Source of the DNA: JAEUMY01 sp033764435
GTDB lineage: Bacteria; Pseudomonadota; Gammaproteobacteria; Burkholderiales; Usitatibacteraceae
Direction: 5' to 3'
NCBI GenBank assembly: GCA_033764435.1
Contig: JANRIX010000066.1
Span: forward strand, 12,190 to 76,189
DNA length: 64,000 nt
The position numbers and the translations under genes are program-made. Of this stretch, positions 17,341 through 25,771 are shown one piece after another; the stretch's first letter is position 1; the number at the start of each line of letters is the position of its first letter. The notes beneath the pieces are model-generated. The model saw only the letters and a program-made list of their open reading frames with translations. It made no database searches and was not told where the DNA came from.

Positions 17341-18333
17341 ATGATGAGCCCCGAGTTCGATCTCATTACCCGCCATTTCGCGCGCGGCGATTCCAGTCCG
17401 GCTGGCGGTGTGCTGCTTGGTGTGGGGGATGACTGCGCGCTGCTTCGCGCCAGTGATGGCCGCGACCTGGCGGTCTCGACCGATACGCTGGTGTCCGGCG
17501 TGCATTTCTTCCCCGACGTGGATCCTGCGCGCCTGGGGCACAAGGCGCTGGCGGTCAATCTCTCCGACCTCGCTGCAATGGGTGCCAAGCCGTCCTGGTT
17601 CACGCTCGCCCTGACACTGCCCGCTGTCGATCACGACTGGTTGTCCGCTTTCTCGCGCGGACTTTTTGCGCTGGCTGATGAGGCGAATATTCGCCTGGTG
17701 GGCGGTGACACGACGCGCGGGCCGTTGTCCATGACGCTGACTGTGATGGGCCACGTGCCGCACGGTGCTGCACTGCGACGAGATGGGGCCAGGGCCGGAG
17801 ATGAAGTTTGGGTGTCCGGCACGTTGGGTGATGCCGCGCTGGGGCTTGCGAGCATGCAGGGTAGGGTGGTGGTGGATGGCGCGCATCGCGTTTTCGCGTT
17901 GGATCGGCTTGAGCAGCCCACACCTCGTCTTGCGCTTGGCATGGCTTTGCGCGGCCTGGCCACATCGGCCATCGATATCTCAGACGGCCTGCTCGCTGAC
18001 CTTGGGCACATCTGTGAACGATCGAGTCTCAGTGCGAATATTCGCAATGCTGACTTGCCGCTCTCGCAAGCCATGCTGTCAGTTGGCGATGCTCAGTTGC
18101 GTGCGCGTCTGGCGTTGACGGGCGGTGATGACTACGAGCTCTGCTTCACGGCGCCACCTTCAGCCCACGCGAATATTCGCAAGCTCGGCGAAGTGCTTCA
18201 GCAGCCTTTGACTTGCATCGGTGTGATGCGGGAGGGCAGTGCTGTCCTCGTGTTGGATAGCGATGGTCGCGAGATGGCATTGCCAGCTTCGGGCTTCGAT
18301 CACTTTTCTTCCGCGAGCTATGGCCAACCCTGA
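17341..18333 (+). CDS. thiL: Thiamine-monophosphate kinase
   Basis: Phosphorylates thiamine monophosphate to the active diphosphate cofactor. The 330 residues show the PurM/ThiL fold: FDLITRHFARG at the start, GVGDDCALL with the metal-binding Asp pair, VSTDTLVSGVHF, GHKALAVNLSDLAAMGAKP, RLVGGDTTRG and AIDISDGLLADLGHICERS. The start is the ATG at 17341 or the next codon. GGAGCCGGG precedes it. The gene is 21 bases after nusB and its end overlaps pgpA by 14 bases. Notably, it carries three of the genome palindromes, all in the ANIR frame. Confidence 0.96.
   Translation: MMSPEFDLITRHFARGDSSPAGGVLLGVGDDCALLRASDGRDLAVSTDTLVSGVHFFPDVDPARLGHKALAVNLSDLAAMGAKPSWFTLALTLPAVDHDWLSAFSRGLFALADEANIRLVGGDTTRGPLSMTLTVMGHVPHGAALRRDGARAGDEVWVSGTLGDAALGLASMQGRVVVDGAHRVFALDRLEQPTPRLALGMALRGLATSAIDISDGLLADLGHICERSSLSANIRNADLPLSQAMLSVGDAQLRARLALTGGDDYELCFTAPPSAHANIRKLGEVLQQPLTCIGVMREGSAVLVLDSDGREMALPASGFDHFSSASYGQP
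17683..17694. repeat. Palindrome GCGAATATTCGC, copy 6 (thiL)
   Basis: Exact copy reading Ala-Asn-Ile-Arg immediately before LVGGDTTRG. Flanking G and C extend it to 14 bases. Confidence 0.9.
18034..18045. repeat. Palindrome GCGAATATTCGC, copy 7 (thiL)
   Basis: Exact copy, 14-base palindrome with T and A flanks, reading SANIRNAD. Confidence 0.9.
18169..18180. repeat. Palindrome GCGAATATTCGC, copy 8 (thiL)
   Basis: Exact copy only 135 bases after copy 7, the closest pair in the window, reading HANIRKLG. Confidence 0.9.
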
Positions 18334-18811
18334 CAAGATCTTCCTGCTCTCGCATCCTGCGCACTTTGTCGCGCTGGGTGCCGGGATTGGTCTGGCACCC
18401 AAGGCGCCGGGCACGCTCGGCACCTTGCTGGGCTATCCACTGGCGTGGGCGTCATTGCAATGCCTGGGCTGGCTGGCCTGGATGCTGGTTGCAGTCGCCT
18501 TCGTGCTGGGTGTCTGGGCGTGCGAAAAGAGTGGACGTGACATGGGCGTTGCGGATCACGGCTCCATGGTCTGGGATGAGGTCGTTGCCATGTGGGCGGT
18601 ATTGCTGGTGGTGCCGATGACCTGGATCGCCTGGGTCGCCGCGTTCGCGCTCTTCCGCTTGTTCGATATCCTGAAGCCGTTTCCCATCGGCTGGTTCGAT
18701 CGCAAGGTGAAGGGCGGTTTCGGTGTCATGCTGGATGACACGCTGGCGGCGGGTTACGTGTTGCTGGTGTTCTGGCTCGCCCGCTATCTTCCTTCAGGAT
18801 GGCATCCATGA
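18320..18811 (+). CDS. pgpA: Phosphatidylglycerophosphatase A
   Basis: Membrane phosphatase that dephosphorylates phosphatidylglycerophosphate to phosphatidylglycerol. The ATG at 18320 (MANPDKIFLLSHPAHFVALG) overlaps the thiL end by 14 bases and gives 163 residues, the usual length; earlier codons in this frame are thiL shadow. Family motifs are GIGLAPKAPGTLGTLLG, the acidic MVWDEVVAMW and the FRLFDILKPFPIGWFDR segment. Three or four hydrophobic helices are visible. thiL-pgpA pairing is widespread in proteobacteria. Confidence 0.95.
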   Translation: MANPDKIFLLSHPAHFVALGAGIGLAPKAPGTLGTLLGYPLAWASLQCLGWLAWMLVAVAFVLGVWACEKSGRDMGVADHGSMVWDEVVAMWAVLLVVPMTWIAWVAAFALFRLFDILKPFPIGWFDRKVKGGFGVMLDDTLAAGYVLLVFWLARYLPSGWHP

Positions 18812-19563
18812 CGCCCTGGCCGTATCCCAAGTTTTTTGCCCATCGCGGTGGCGGCACGCTTGCTCCCGAGAACACGCTCGCCGCCATGCGTACCGGACAT
18901 CAGCACGGTTACCAGGCCGTCGAATTCGATGTGAAGCTGTCCGCGGATGGGGTGGCCATCCTCATGCATGACGCCACACTGGGTCGCACCTCGACCGGCC
19001 TTGGAGACGTGCGCGATCTTGCCTACGACGAGCTGGCGCGACAGGATGCAGGGAGCTGGCATTCGCCGCAGTTTGCGGGCGAGCGCATTCCACGGTTCAC
19101 CGAAGTCGCGATGTGGCTTCAGGCGCAGGACATGCTGGCCAACGTTGAGATCAAACCCTGTTTCGGTCGGGAAGTTGAAACCGGGCACCTGGTCGGCAAT
19201 CTCTGTCGCGACCTGTGGCTTGGGCAACGAGTTCAGCCGCTGGTGTCTTCGTTCAGCCAAGAGGCGTTGACGGCGGCGCGACAGGTCGCGCCAGGGTTGG
19301 TCCTGGGATTTTTGGTGAAGGATTTCCAGCCCGAACACGTCGCAGTGTTGGAGTCGCTGAAATGCATGTCGCTCCATTGCCATCACGCAAAGGTTGCGCC
19401 GAGCATGATCGAGATGCTGCATGGCCTGGGCTATCGCCTCATGGTCTACACGGTGAACGATGCCGATCGTGCGCATGAGCTGCTTTCCTGGGGTGTGGAT
19501 GGCATCTTTACTGACAGTCTTGATGACATGCGCGCTACGTTTCCCCGGCTCTTGGGGACATGA
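18808..19563 (+). CDS. ugpQ: Glycerophosphodiester phosphodiesterase
   Basis: Cleaves glycerophosphodiesters from phospholipid turnover to glycerol 3-phosphate and an alcohol. Catalytic residues sit in FFAHRGGGTLAPENTLAA (His-Arg and Glu) and in VEFDVKLSADGVAILMHDATLGRTSTG (Glu, Asp, His); VEIKP follows later. No signal peptide, so cytoplasmic UgpQ-like. An ATG also exists at 18799, but the ATG at 18808 is preferred because AGGA lies 8 bases upstream and it forms an ATGA overlap with pgpA. About 251 residues, the usual size. It appears to end the operon. Confidence 0.93.
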   Translation: MTPWPYPKFFAHRGGGTLAPENTLAAMRTGHQHGYQAVEFDVKLSADGVAILMHDATLGRTSTGLGDVRDLAYDELARQDAGSWHSPQFAGERIPRFTEVAMWLQAQDMLANVEIKPCFGREVETGHLVGNLCRDLWLGQRVQPLVSSFSQEALTAARQVAPGLVLGFLVKDFQPEHVAVLESLKCMSLHCHHAKVAPSMIEMLHGLGYRLMVYTVNDADRAHELLSWGVDGIFTDSLDDMRATFPRLLGT

Positions 19564-19811
19564 CCTGTAATGCTGGTCGGGTTATGTCAGGGTTTTCCCC
19601 ATATTTATACACAGGCCCACACAGGGTGATGGTGTGGCATGAAATCCATAAAATCATGGAGTTGCGCCTGTATACAGCCAATGGCACACAGCAGAGCCTT
19701 TTTGCTGACAACGGGTTGTTGCAATCTTTTGAATATTCACAGAGGAAAGCTTGATAAAAGATTGATTTCGCGAATAAGATAGCGGTCCTTGCTCAAAAAA
19801 TAATCGGGACC

Positions 19812-20576
19812 ATGCCAAGGATCGCGGTATTCAATCAAAAGGGAGGGGTGGGCAAGACCACCACGGCCTTGAACATGGCTGCCGCCATGGCGCGTGCGGG
19901 TGACAGCCCGCTCGCCATCGACCTTGATCCGCAGGCGCATCTGTCTCTGGTGAGTGGTGTGACTGAGGGCAGTGCCGAATCCAGCATCTATGCGTTCTAT
20001 CGGGATTCGCGCCCATTGACCGATCTGGTCAAGCCGTCCCAGCACGGCTGGAGCCTGATTCCCGCTCATCTCGAACTCTCCAAGGTGGACACCCAGTACG
20101 GCAAGGGCCCCAACATCCTCAATCGGCTCAAGATCGGCTTGGTCAAGGAAAACCTCAACGGAGTCAGACCGGTGGTGGTCGACTGCTGTCCGATGCTGGG
20201 CGTGCTGTCGCTGTCGGCCATCTTCGCAGCGGATCGTGTTCTGGTGCCCGTATCGGCGGACTACCTGGCGGTGAAGGGTGCGTTGCAGGTCGAAAAGACC
20301 CTGAACGCGCTCACGCCGGTACTGAAGCGTCGGGTGGAACGTCGCTACATCATGACTCGGTTTGATTCGCGCCGGCGCATGTCATGGGACATTTTTGAAT
20401 CCCTTCGCGAGCGTTTTGGTGCGGACGTATGCGAGACCCGGATCGCGGAAAGCGTCAGCCTCGCCGAAGCACCCTTCAGCGGCAAGGACGTGTTCACGCA
20501 TGCGCCTGGGAGCCGTGGCGCCACGGACTATCAGGCGCTCTACGACGAACTCAAGTCGAGCGGCTTCCTGCAGTAG
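19812..20576 (+). CDS. ParA/MinD-family ATPase (orphan)
   Basis: Deviant Walker ATPase of 254 residues. The KGGVGKTT P-loop is at 10-17, IDLDPQAHLSL is switch I, and VVVDCCPMLGVLS matches the Walker B region although DCCP replaces the more usual DxPP. The rest (VLVPVSADYLAVKGALQVEKTLNAL) is standard. No parB or centromere repeats are visible nearby, so chromosome segregation is not implied; such orphans position cellular machinery or act in plasmid-derived loci. The 248 bases upstream (19564-19811) are unusually AT-rich with no ORF or clear hairpin, and probably hold the promoter. Confidence 0.88.
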   Translation: MPRIAVFNQKGGVGKTTTALNMAAAMARAGDSPLAIDLDPQAHLSLVSGVTEGSAESSIYAFYRDSRPLTDLVKPSQHGWSLIPAHLELSKVDTQYGKGPNILNRLKIGLVKENLNGVRPVVVDCCPMLGVLSLSAIFAADRVLVPVSADYLAVKGALQVEKTLNALTPVLKRRVERRYIMTRFDSRRRMSWDIFESLRERFGADVCETRIAESVSLAEAPFSGKDVFTHAPGSRGATDYQALYDELKSSGFLQ

Positions 20577-20579
20577 CCG

Positions 20580-20804
20580 TCAGCCGGCCTTGTCCTGGCC
20601 GGCTATCAGATTGATCACGCCTTCAAGATCTGATCCGTCGCCGCGCATGGGCGTGCTGTCCAGCACCTTCACCTCCTGAATGGTGCATCCCAGATACATC
20701 TGCTTCAGACGAGTCTCGGCGGTCGCCTGGTCGGCCGCCTGGATCACCAGGTTGTCCACGACGAGACCGCTGCGCGTTTGGATGCGGAAGCCAAACTTGT
20801 CCAT
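20580..20804 (-). CDS. Small conserved-looking protein of unknown function
   Basis: 74 residues beginning MDKFGFRIQTRSGLVVDNLVIQAADQATAETRLKQMY with a C-terminal acidic stretch. The pattern of hydrophobic beta strands then an amphipathic helix looks like a folded small domain, and no closer family is recognised. It converges on the parA-like gene with a 3-base gap. An inverted repeat at 20582-20589/20597-20604 within its last codons could terminate parA transcription. Upstream it is divergent from oxyR. Confidence 0.6.
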   Translation of the reverse strand: MDKFGFRIQTRSGLVVDNLVIQAADQATAETRLKQMYLGCTIQEVKVLDSTPMRGDGSDLEGVINLIAGQDKAG

Positions 20805-20959
20805 AGGGAAGATTCCAGATTTGATGGGACAACTCGAACCATTGTCCCGATGTGGCGACCGGAACGCAATCGGTTAATGAGTGGGCGTTGTCGGACGAGA
20901 TTGGCGTTCGGCTTTCCGTCACGGTGTGACGCATCGGTACAGGGCGGCAATAAATTGCG

Positions 20960-20989
20960 TTGATGATGCGCCATGATCCGATAGATAAT
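20960..20989 (+). promoter_or_regulatory. Sigma-70-type promoter of oxyR
   Basis: TTGATG (20960-20965) and GATAAT (20984-20989) with an 18-base spacer, 26 bases before the ATG. The overlapping ATAG at 20981-20984 could be part of an autoregulatory OxyR site, but the full motif is not present. Confidence 0.5.
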
Positions 20990-21015
20990 CTCAATCATTT
21001 GTCCGGACTCACACC

Positions 21016-21924
21016 ATGACGCTGACCGAACTTCGCTACATCGTTGCGCTGGCTCAGGAACGCCACTTTGGCCATGCCGCTGAGAAGTGCTTTGTCACCC
21101 AGCCTACCTTGAGTCTTGCCATCAAGAAGCTCGAGGAAGAACTGGGCCTGATGCTCTTCGAGCGCAACAAGAGTGAAGTGATCGTCACGGCAGCGGGCGA
21201 AGCGATTGTCGCGCAAGCCAAGCGCGTGCTCGAGGAGGCGAACCGGATTTATCAGTTGGCCCGGGCGGGTGGCGATCCGCTATCCGGTCCGCTTCGTCTG
21301 GGTGTCATTCCAACCATCGGGCCGTATCTGCTGCCGGAGCTCGTACCGCTGCTGCGCAAGGCGGCGCCGAACATGCCACTTTCCATCGAGGAAAATCTGA
21401 CTGGCAATCTTGCACCCATGCTTCGGCAAGGCGAAATCGACGCAGCGCTCATCGCCTTGCCATTTGTCATTCCCGGCGTGAAGACCCGGATGCTCTACGA
21501 AGAGTCTTTTCGTGTTGTCGTGCCCAACGGGCATCCCTGGGGCAAGCGAAAAAAGGTCAAGCCTTCGGAACTGGGAACGGAAAACTTGCTGATGCTGAAT
21601 ACAGGTCACTGCTTCCGCGACCAGGTGCTGGAAGCGTGCCCCGGCCAGGCGCCTGATGCGTTGACGGATGGGCGCGCGGGCAGCTCACTGGAGACGATAC
21701 GCGCGATGGTGGCTTCCGGTCTGGGCGTGAGCGTGTTGCCTTGCAGCGCCCTGGGCAAGCCGTACCAGACCCGATCCGTTCATGTGCTCGAATTCGACAG
21801 CGAGATCCCGTCTCGCAAGGTCGCGCTCGCTTGGCGCGAAGGTTTTGGCAGGGCGGGTGCCATCGATGTGCTCGCCAATGCGGTGAAGGCAGTGAATCTT
21901 CCCTGCCTAAAGATCAAGGCTTGA
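21016..21924 (+). CDS. oxyR: Hydrogen-peroxide-sensing LysR regulator OxyR
   Basis: LysR-family activator of catalase and peroxidase genes. Residues 1-60 are the winged helix-turn-helix (MTLTELRYIVALAQERHFGHAAEKCFVTQPTLS). The decisive evidence is the redox pair at C199 and C208 in GHCFRDQVLEAC, the same positions and spacing as in E. coli OxyR. The length of 302 residues is typical. No catalase or alkyl hydroperoxide reductase gene lies next to it, so its targets are elsewhere. It runs toward the tRNA-Val terminator. Confidence 0.92.
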   Translation: MTLTELRYIVALAQERHFGHAAEKCFVTQPTLSLAIKKLEEELGLMLFERNKSEVIVTAAGEAIVAQAKRVLEEANRIYQLARAGGDPLSGPLRLGVIPTIGPYLLPELVPLLRKAAPNMPLSIEENLTGNLAPMLRQGEIDAALIALPFVIPGVKTRMLYEESFRVVVPNGHPWGKRKKVKPSELGTENLLMLNTGHCFRDQVLEACPGQAPDALTDGRAGSSLETIRAMVASGLGVSVLPCSALGKPYQTRSVHVLEFDSEIPSRKVALAWREGFGRAGAIDVLANAVKAVNLPCLKIKA

Positions 21925-21980
21925 GGCTTGCCGGTTAGCTGGCGTGGCTCGATGGAGAATTGCCAACGCTACAAATGAAA

Positions 21981-21999
21981 AGAGCCCTTCGCGGGCTCT
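21981..21999 (-). terminator. Terminator after tRNA-Val
   Basis: AGAGCCC/GGGCTCT stem (21981-21987, 21993-21999). Read on the minus strand it is followed by TTTTC, giving a U-tract 10 bases beyond the tRNA 3' end. It may also stop oxyR readthrough. Confidence 0.75.
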
Positions 22000-22009
22000 C
22001 GGGTACAAC

Positions 22010-22084
22010 TGGTGGGCGGTACTGGGATCGAACCAGTGACCCCTGCCGTGTGAAGGCAGTGCTCTACCGCTGAGCTAACCGCCC
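22010..22084 (-). tRNA. tRNA-Val (CAC)
   Basis: 75 nt including encoded CCA. Acceptor GGGCGGT/ACCGCCC, D-arm GCTC/GAGC, anticodon stem CTGCC/GGCAG with loop TTCACAC (anticodon CAC) and T-loop TTCGATC all pair correctly. Confidence 0.96.
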
Positions 22085-22186
22085 CAAAATTGGGGAGCGA
22101 GAATTATAGCGATCGGGCCCTGAAATGGCAAACGGCGCAGAGTGAAAACCCGTAGAATTCGCTGTTTTTCGCTCGGCACTTCACAC

Positions 22187-23575
22187 ATGGTCCGCACTCG
22201 ATTCGCCCCCAGTCCTACCGGTTTCCTGCACATTGGCGGTGCCCGTACCGCGCTCTTTTGCTGGGCCTATGCGCGCCGGCACGGCGGCACGTTCATTCTG
22301 CGAGTGGAGGACACGGACCTTGAGCGCTCAACGCCTGAAGCAGTGAAAGCCATCATCGATGGCATGAACTGGCTCGGTTTGCAGCCTGATGAAGGCCCCT
22401 TTTTCCAGATGCAGCGCATGGATCGCTATCGCGAGGTCATCCAGCAGATGCTGGCGGCCGGCACGGCCTACCATTGCTACTGTTCGTCGGAAGAATTGGA
22501 TCAGATGCGCGAAGCCCAGCGCGCACGCGGCGATAAGCCGCGCTATGACGGTCGCTGGCGCCCAGAGAATCTGAAGCCCGGCATGTTGCCGCCCGAGGGC
22601 GTCCAGCCTGTCGTGAGATTCAAGAACCCGCTTGACGGCGTGGTGTCCTGGGACGATGCGGTGAAGGGACGGATCGAGTTTTCCAACACCGAACTCGATG
22701 ATTTTGTCATCGCCCGTTCGGATGGCACGCCCACGTACAACTTTTGCGTGGTGGTGGATGACTGGGATATGCGCATCACCCATGTGCTGCGCGGCGACGA
22801 CCACGTGAACAATACGCCCCGCCAGATCAATGTGCTGAAGGCGCTGGGGGCCGAATTGCCGGTATACGGCCATCTTTCAATGATTCTGGGCGATGACGGC
22901 CAGAAGTTGTCCAAGCGCCACGGTGCGGTGAGCGTGATGGAGTACCCGGCTGAAGGCTACCTTCGGGACGCCGTGCTGAATTATCTTGCCCGTCTCGGAT
23001 GGTCACATGGGGACGATGAGGTGTTTTCCATGGATCAGTTCTGCCAGTGGTTCGACCTTGATCACATCACGCCCTCTGCGGCGCAGTTCAACACCGAAAA
23101 GCTGCGCTGGTTGAATCAGGAGTACATGAAAAAGTTGCCGGCTGCCGAATTGGCCGCTGCATTGCAGCCCTACATGACCGCCGCTGGGATCTCAGTGTCA
23201 GGCCCCGATCTTGGCGATGCTGCCACGCTGTATCGTGAACGCGTCCACACGCTTGTCGAGCTTGCCGAGGCAATTCGTTACTTTTACCAGCCAACGGTGC
23301 CGGACGTTTCCCTGCTCGCCGAACATCTGAATGACGCGAATCGGGCGGCTCTCCAGCGGCTGGTTGAATCGTTCCCTGCAGTGGACTGGAACAGCGCCGC
23401 AATCAGTTCCGCGATCAAGTCCGTTGTGGCGGAATTCAAATTGAAGATGCCTCAGATCATGATGCCGCTTCGCGTCTTGCTGACCGGCAAGGCGCAATCG
23501 CCTTCTGTTGACGCCGTCATGCTTGTCATGGGCAAGGCAGAATGCCTTTCGCGTTTGCGTGCGTCACTCGCCTGA
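22187..23575 (+). CDS. gltX: Glutamyl-tRNA synthetase
   Basis: Charges tRNA-Glu with glutamate. The class I signature is FAPSPTGFLHIGGARTA (HIGH variant HIGG at 15-18) and the KMSKS loop is KLSKR at 240-244, in DGQKLSKRHGAVSV. The frame opens at 22142 but MVRTRFAPSPTG at 22187 is the family start and gives 462 residues. The zinc-cysteine region typical of some bacterial GltX is represented by YHCYCSSEELDQM. Fittingly, a tRNA-Glu gene lies just downstream on the opposite strand. Confidence 0.97.
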   Translation: MVRTRFAPSPTGFLHIGGARTALFCWAYARRHGGTFILRVEDTDLERSTPEAVKAIIDGMNWLGLQPDEGPFFQMQRMDRYREVIQQMLAAGTAYHCYCSSEELDQMREAQRARGDKPRYDGRWRPENLKPGMLPPEGVQPVVRFKNPLDGVVSWDDAVKGRIEFSNTELDDFVIARSDGTPTYNFCVVVDDWDMRITHVLRGDDHVNNTPRQINVLKALGAELPVYGHLSMILGDDGQKLSKRHGAVSVMEYPAEGYLRDAVLNYLARLGWSHGDDEVFSMDQFCQWFDLDHITPSAAQFNTEKLRWLNQEYMKKLPAAELAAALQPYMTAAGISVSGPDLGDAATLYRERVHTLVELAEAIRYFYQPTVPDVSLLAEHLNDANRAALQRLVESFPAVDWNSAAISSAIKSVVAEFKLKMPQIMMPLRVLLTGKAQSPSVDAVMLVMGKAECLSRLRASLA

Positions 23576-23610
23576 ACACGAATGGCGCAACGCATCGGAT
23601 TGACCATATG

Positions 23611-23646
23611 AAAAGAAAATGCCCGCGCAAGCGGGCATTTTCTTTT
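23611..23646. terminator. Bidirectional terminator between gltX and tRNA-Glu
   Basis: Perfect 16-bp stem AAAAGAAAATGCCCGC paired with GCGGGCATTTTCTTTT, loop GCAA. It has U-tracts for both directions. Confidence 0.92.
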
Positions 23647-23648
23647 TG

Positions 23649-23724
23649 TGGCGTCCCCACGGGGATTCGAACCCCGGTTATCGCCGTGAAAGGGCGGTGT
23701 CCTAGGCCTCTAGACGATGGGGAC
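23649..23724 (-). tRNA. tRNA-Glu (TTC)
   Basis: 76 nt with encoded CCA, close to the E. coli tRNA-Glu sequence (GTCCCCATCGTCTAGAGG start, loop CTTTCAC). One anticodon-stem pair is a C-A mismatch at the outer position. Confidence 0.95.
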
Positions 23725-23765
23725 AAACTTGCGTTGATTGCAGAGGTTCAATCAACTGAATTCGT

Positions 23766-23841
<76 letters not shown>

Positions 23842-23892
23842 GACGAAAGACGCGCATTATAGCGACTCGCCCAGTCATTTGCAAAGATTGCG

Positions 23893-24942
23893 ATGAAACC
23901 TCTCGAATTGATCACCGAAGAAGCGGCGCACGGAATCGCCAGAATGGTGCTTTCGGGTGTGCATCGAGCCTATCCGAATCAACCTGGTCATGTGCTCATG
24001 TCAGCCGAAGATGCCAGATTGCCGCACATGCTCCATCCGGCGTTTTTTGGCTGCTATGACTGGCACTCTGCCGTTCACTCTCACTGGACAATGTTGAAGT
24101 TGCTGGAGAATGGCATCGCATCACCAGACGGGGCGGGCATGCAAACCGCAATGGCAATGCACCTCTCGGCGGAAGCGATGGCAGTCGAGTACGCCTACTG
24201 TCAAGAACCGGGACGAGAAGGCTTCGAACGTCCCTATGGCTGGGCCTGGATTTGGAAGCTTTCATCAGATCTGGCGCGGTCCCCGCTGCCGGGCGCAGAT
24301 CGGTGGCAGGCGAATATTCGCCCGTTGGCGGAGCTCTTGGCTGAACGCTTCGCCACCTGGCTTAACCGCCAACGCTATCCGTGCCGGGCAGGAACCCACG
24401 GAAACACCGGCTTTGCGATGGCCTTCGCTCTCGACTATGCCAAGGCGTGCGGCAATACAGAATTCGCACGTTCACTCGCCCAAGCGGCTATTCGTCTCTA
24501 TGGTGAAGATCGCGGCTTCACTTTCCGAATGGAGCCTTCGGGAAACGACTTCGTCTCGCCGATGCTTGCTGAAATCGCCCTGATGGGTCAGTTGCTTGCA
24601 CCATCGGAGTGGCGCACTTGGCTGGCAGCGCTTTTGTTGGATCAGGCGGAGCTTGCAGCTTTGAGCCCCGTCGTTGTGACGGATAGGGGTGATCCCCAGG
24701 GCGTCCATCTTGATGGATTGAACCTCAGCCGCGCTTACCATCTGGCCGTGTTGGCTGACCTGTGCGGAGATGAAACCCTGGGCCGACAGCTAGGCCAGTC
24801 TGCGATCGCACATTGGCGGGCCGGGATGGCGCATCTTTTCAGCGGCGACTTTATGGGAGAGCACTGGCTCGGAAGCTTTTCCGTATTGGCGGCGATACAA
24901 ATCGCTTCTAATTCAATGGATTGCTTAAGTGAGTCTGGGTGA
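23893..24942 (+). CDS. DUF2891 family protein
   Basis: A 349-residue soluble, mostly helical protein of the DUF2891 family, which has no established function; the fold is likely an alpha/alpha toroid, as seen in glycan-acting enzymes. Recognisable features are the N-terminal HPAFFGCYDWHSAVHSHW block (about 50-65), RPYGWAWIWKL near 115 and the C-terminal GEHWLGSFSVLAA. The start has no strong ribosome-binding site but follows the tRNA-Ala promoter region by 51 bases. The end may overlap an alternative start of the next gene. One palindrome copy lies at codon 140. Confidence 0.85.
   Translation: MKPLELITEEAAHGIARMVLSGVHRAYPNQPGHVLMSAEDARLPHMLHPAFFGCYDWHSAVHSHWTMLKLLENGIASPDGAGMQTAMAMHLSAEAMAVEYAYCQEPGREGFERPYGWAWIWKLSSDLARSPLPGADRWQANIRPLAELLAERFATWLNRQRYPCRAGTHGNTGFAMAFALDYAKACGNTEFARSLAQAAIRLYGEDRGFTFRMEPSGNDFVSPMLAEIALMGQLLAPSEWRTWLAALLLDQAELAALSPVVVTDRGDPQGVHLDGLNLSRAYHLAVLADLCGDETLGRQLGQSAIAHWRAGMAHLFSGDFMGEHWLGSFSVLAAIQIASNSMDCLSESG
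24310..24321. repeat. Palindrome GCGAATATTCGC, copy 9 (DUF2891 gene)
   Basis: Exact copy, G/C flanked (14-base palindrome), reading QANIRPLA. Confidence 0.9.
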
Positions 24943-25075
24943 TAATGGAGATTCGGTCACATCAATCAGGAACCAGTCGAGGTATGCCGGTTCCTACTCG
25001 TTGATAGTCTTCAGCACGCCGCTTGCAATCAAGGCCTCAAAGTGCTTATTATTCATAAGCTTCCGGAATATATCT

Positions 25076-25702
25076 GTGATTCAACTTAAATTCAGCCCCC
25101 CTTATTTCCTGGCCGCGTCCGTTTTGTGCTGCCTCACCGGGGCAGCGCAAGCGCAGAGCGGAAACATCTATTCGTTCACCGATGAGCGTGGCGTGGTGCA
25201 TTTCTCCAACTTGCCGCACTTGGACAAGCGGTACAAGCTGGTCTATCGCGGCAAGGGCGGCGGGATGCGTGTGGCGGGCTACAGCAAGATCAGCGCCGCA
25301 GACATCGCCAAAGTTTCTCCGATTATCGAGGCGGCTGCGCGGCAGAATGGCCTGGACCCCGCGTTGCTGCATGCTGTCATACGTGCCGAGTCCGGCTACA
25401 ACCCGCGCGCACTGTCCATCAAGGGCGCTTCCGGATTGATGCAGTTGATACCGGATACCGCGCGGAGATATGGCGTTAATGACATCTGGGACCCACATGA
25501 GAATATTCATGGCGGTGCACGATATCTGAAGGATCTGCTGGCCATGTTCAACAACAATGTCGAACTTGCCCTGGCTGGCTACAACGCCGGAGAGAATGCT
25601 GTAATCCGTGCTGGACGCCGCATTCCAAACTATCCAGAAACGATGGCCTACGTTCCCAAAGTCATGAACTATCTCCGGACGCATGGGGTGCCCAAAGTCT
25701 GA
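25076..25702 (+). CDS. Lytic transglycosylase with N-terminal DUF4124
   Basis: Exported murein-cleaving enzyme of about 208 residues. A signal peptide (FLAASVLCCLTGAAQAQ) is followed by a short DUF4124-like beta segment (IYSFTDERGVVHFSNLP) and then a Slt70-type catalytic domain: the Glu in RAESGYNP is about residue 105, followed by GASGLMQLIPDTARRYGV and LALAGYNAGENAV. The start is uncertain. The GTG at 25076 places the signal peptide at the N-terminus, while the frame extends to a GTG at 24929 that would add 49 unlikely residues and overlap DUF2891. Confidence 0.87.
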   Translation: MIQLKFSPPYFLAASVLCCLTGAAQAQSGNIYSFTDERGVVHFSNLPHLDKRYKLVYRGKGGGMRVAGYSKISAADIAKVSPIIEAAARQNGLDPALLHAVIRAESGYNPRALSIKGASGLMQLIPDTARRYGVNDIWDPHENIHGGARYLKDLLAMFNNNVELALAGYNAGENAVIRAGRRIPNYPETMAYVPKVMNYLRTHGVPKV

Positions 25703-25720
25703 GCATTGTTGACCTAATGA

Positions 25721-25747
25721 AAAAGGGCCGCTATTCGCGGCCCTTTT
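25721..25747. terminator. Bidirectional terminator
   Basis: 11-bp perfect stem AAAAGGGCCGC/GCGGCCCTTTT with a 5-base loop between the convergent transglycosylase and RND genes. Confidence 0.9.
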
Positions 25748-25771
25748 GTTTCATGCTGGCTTTGACGAAGC

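Noticed and set aside
19721..19740. TTGAATATTCAC as another palindrome copy
   Set aside because: Matches only the inner 8 bases; the outer GC bases that define the motif are missing.
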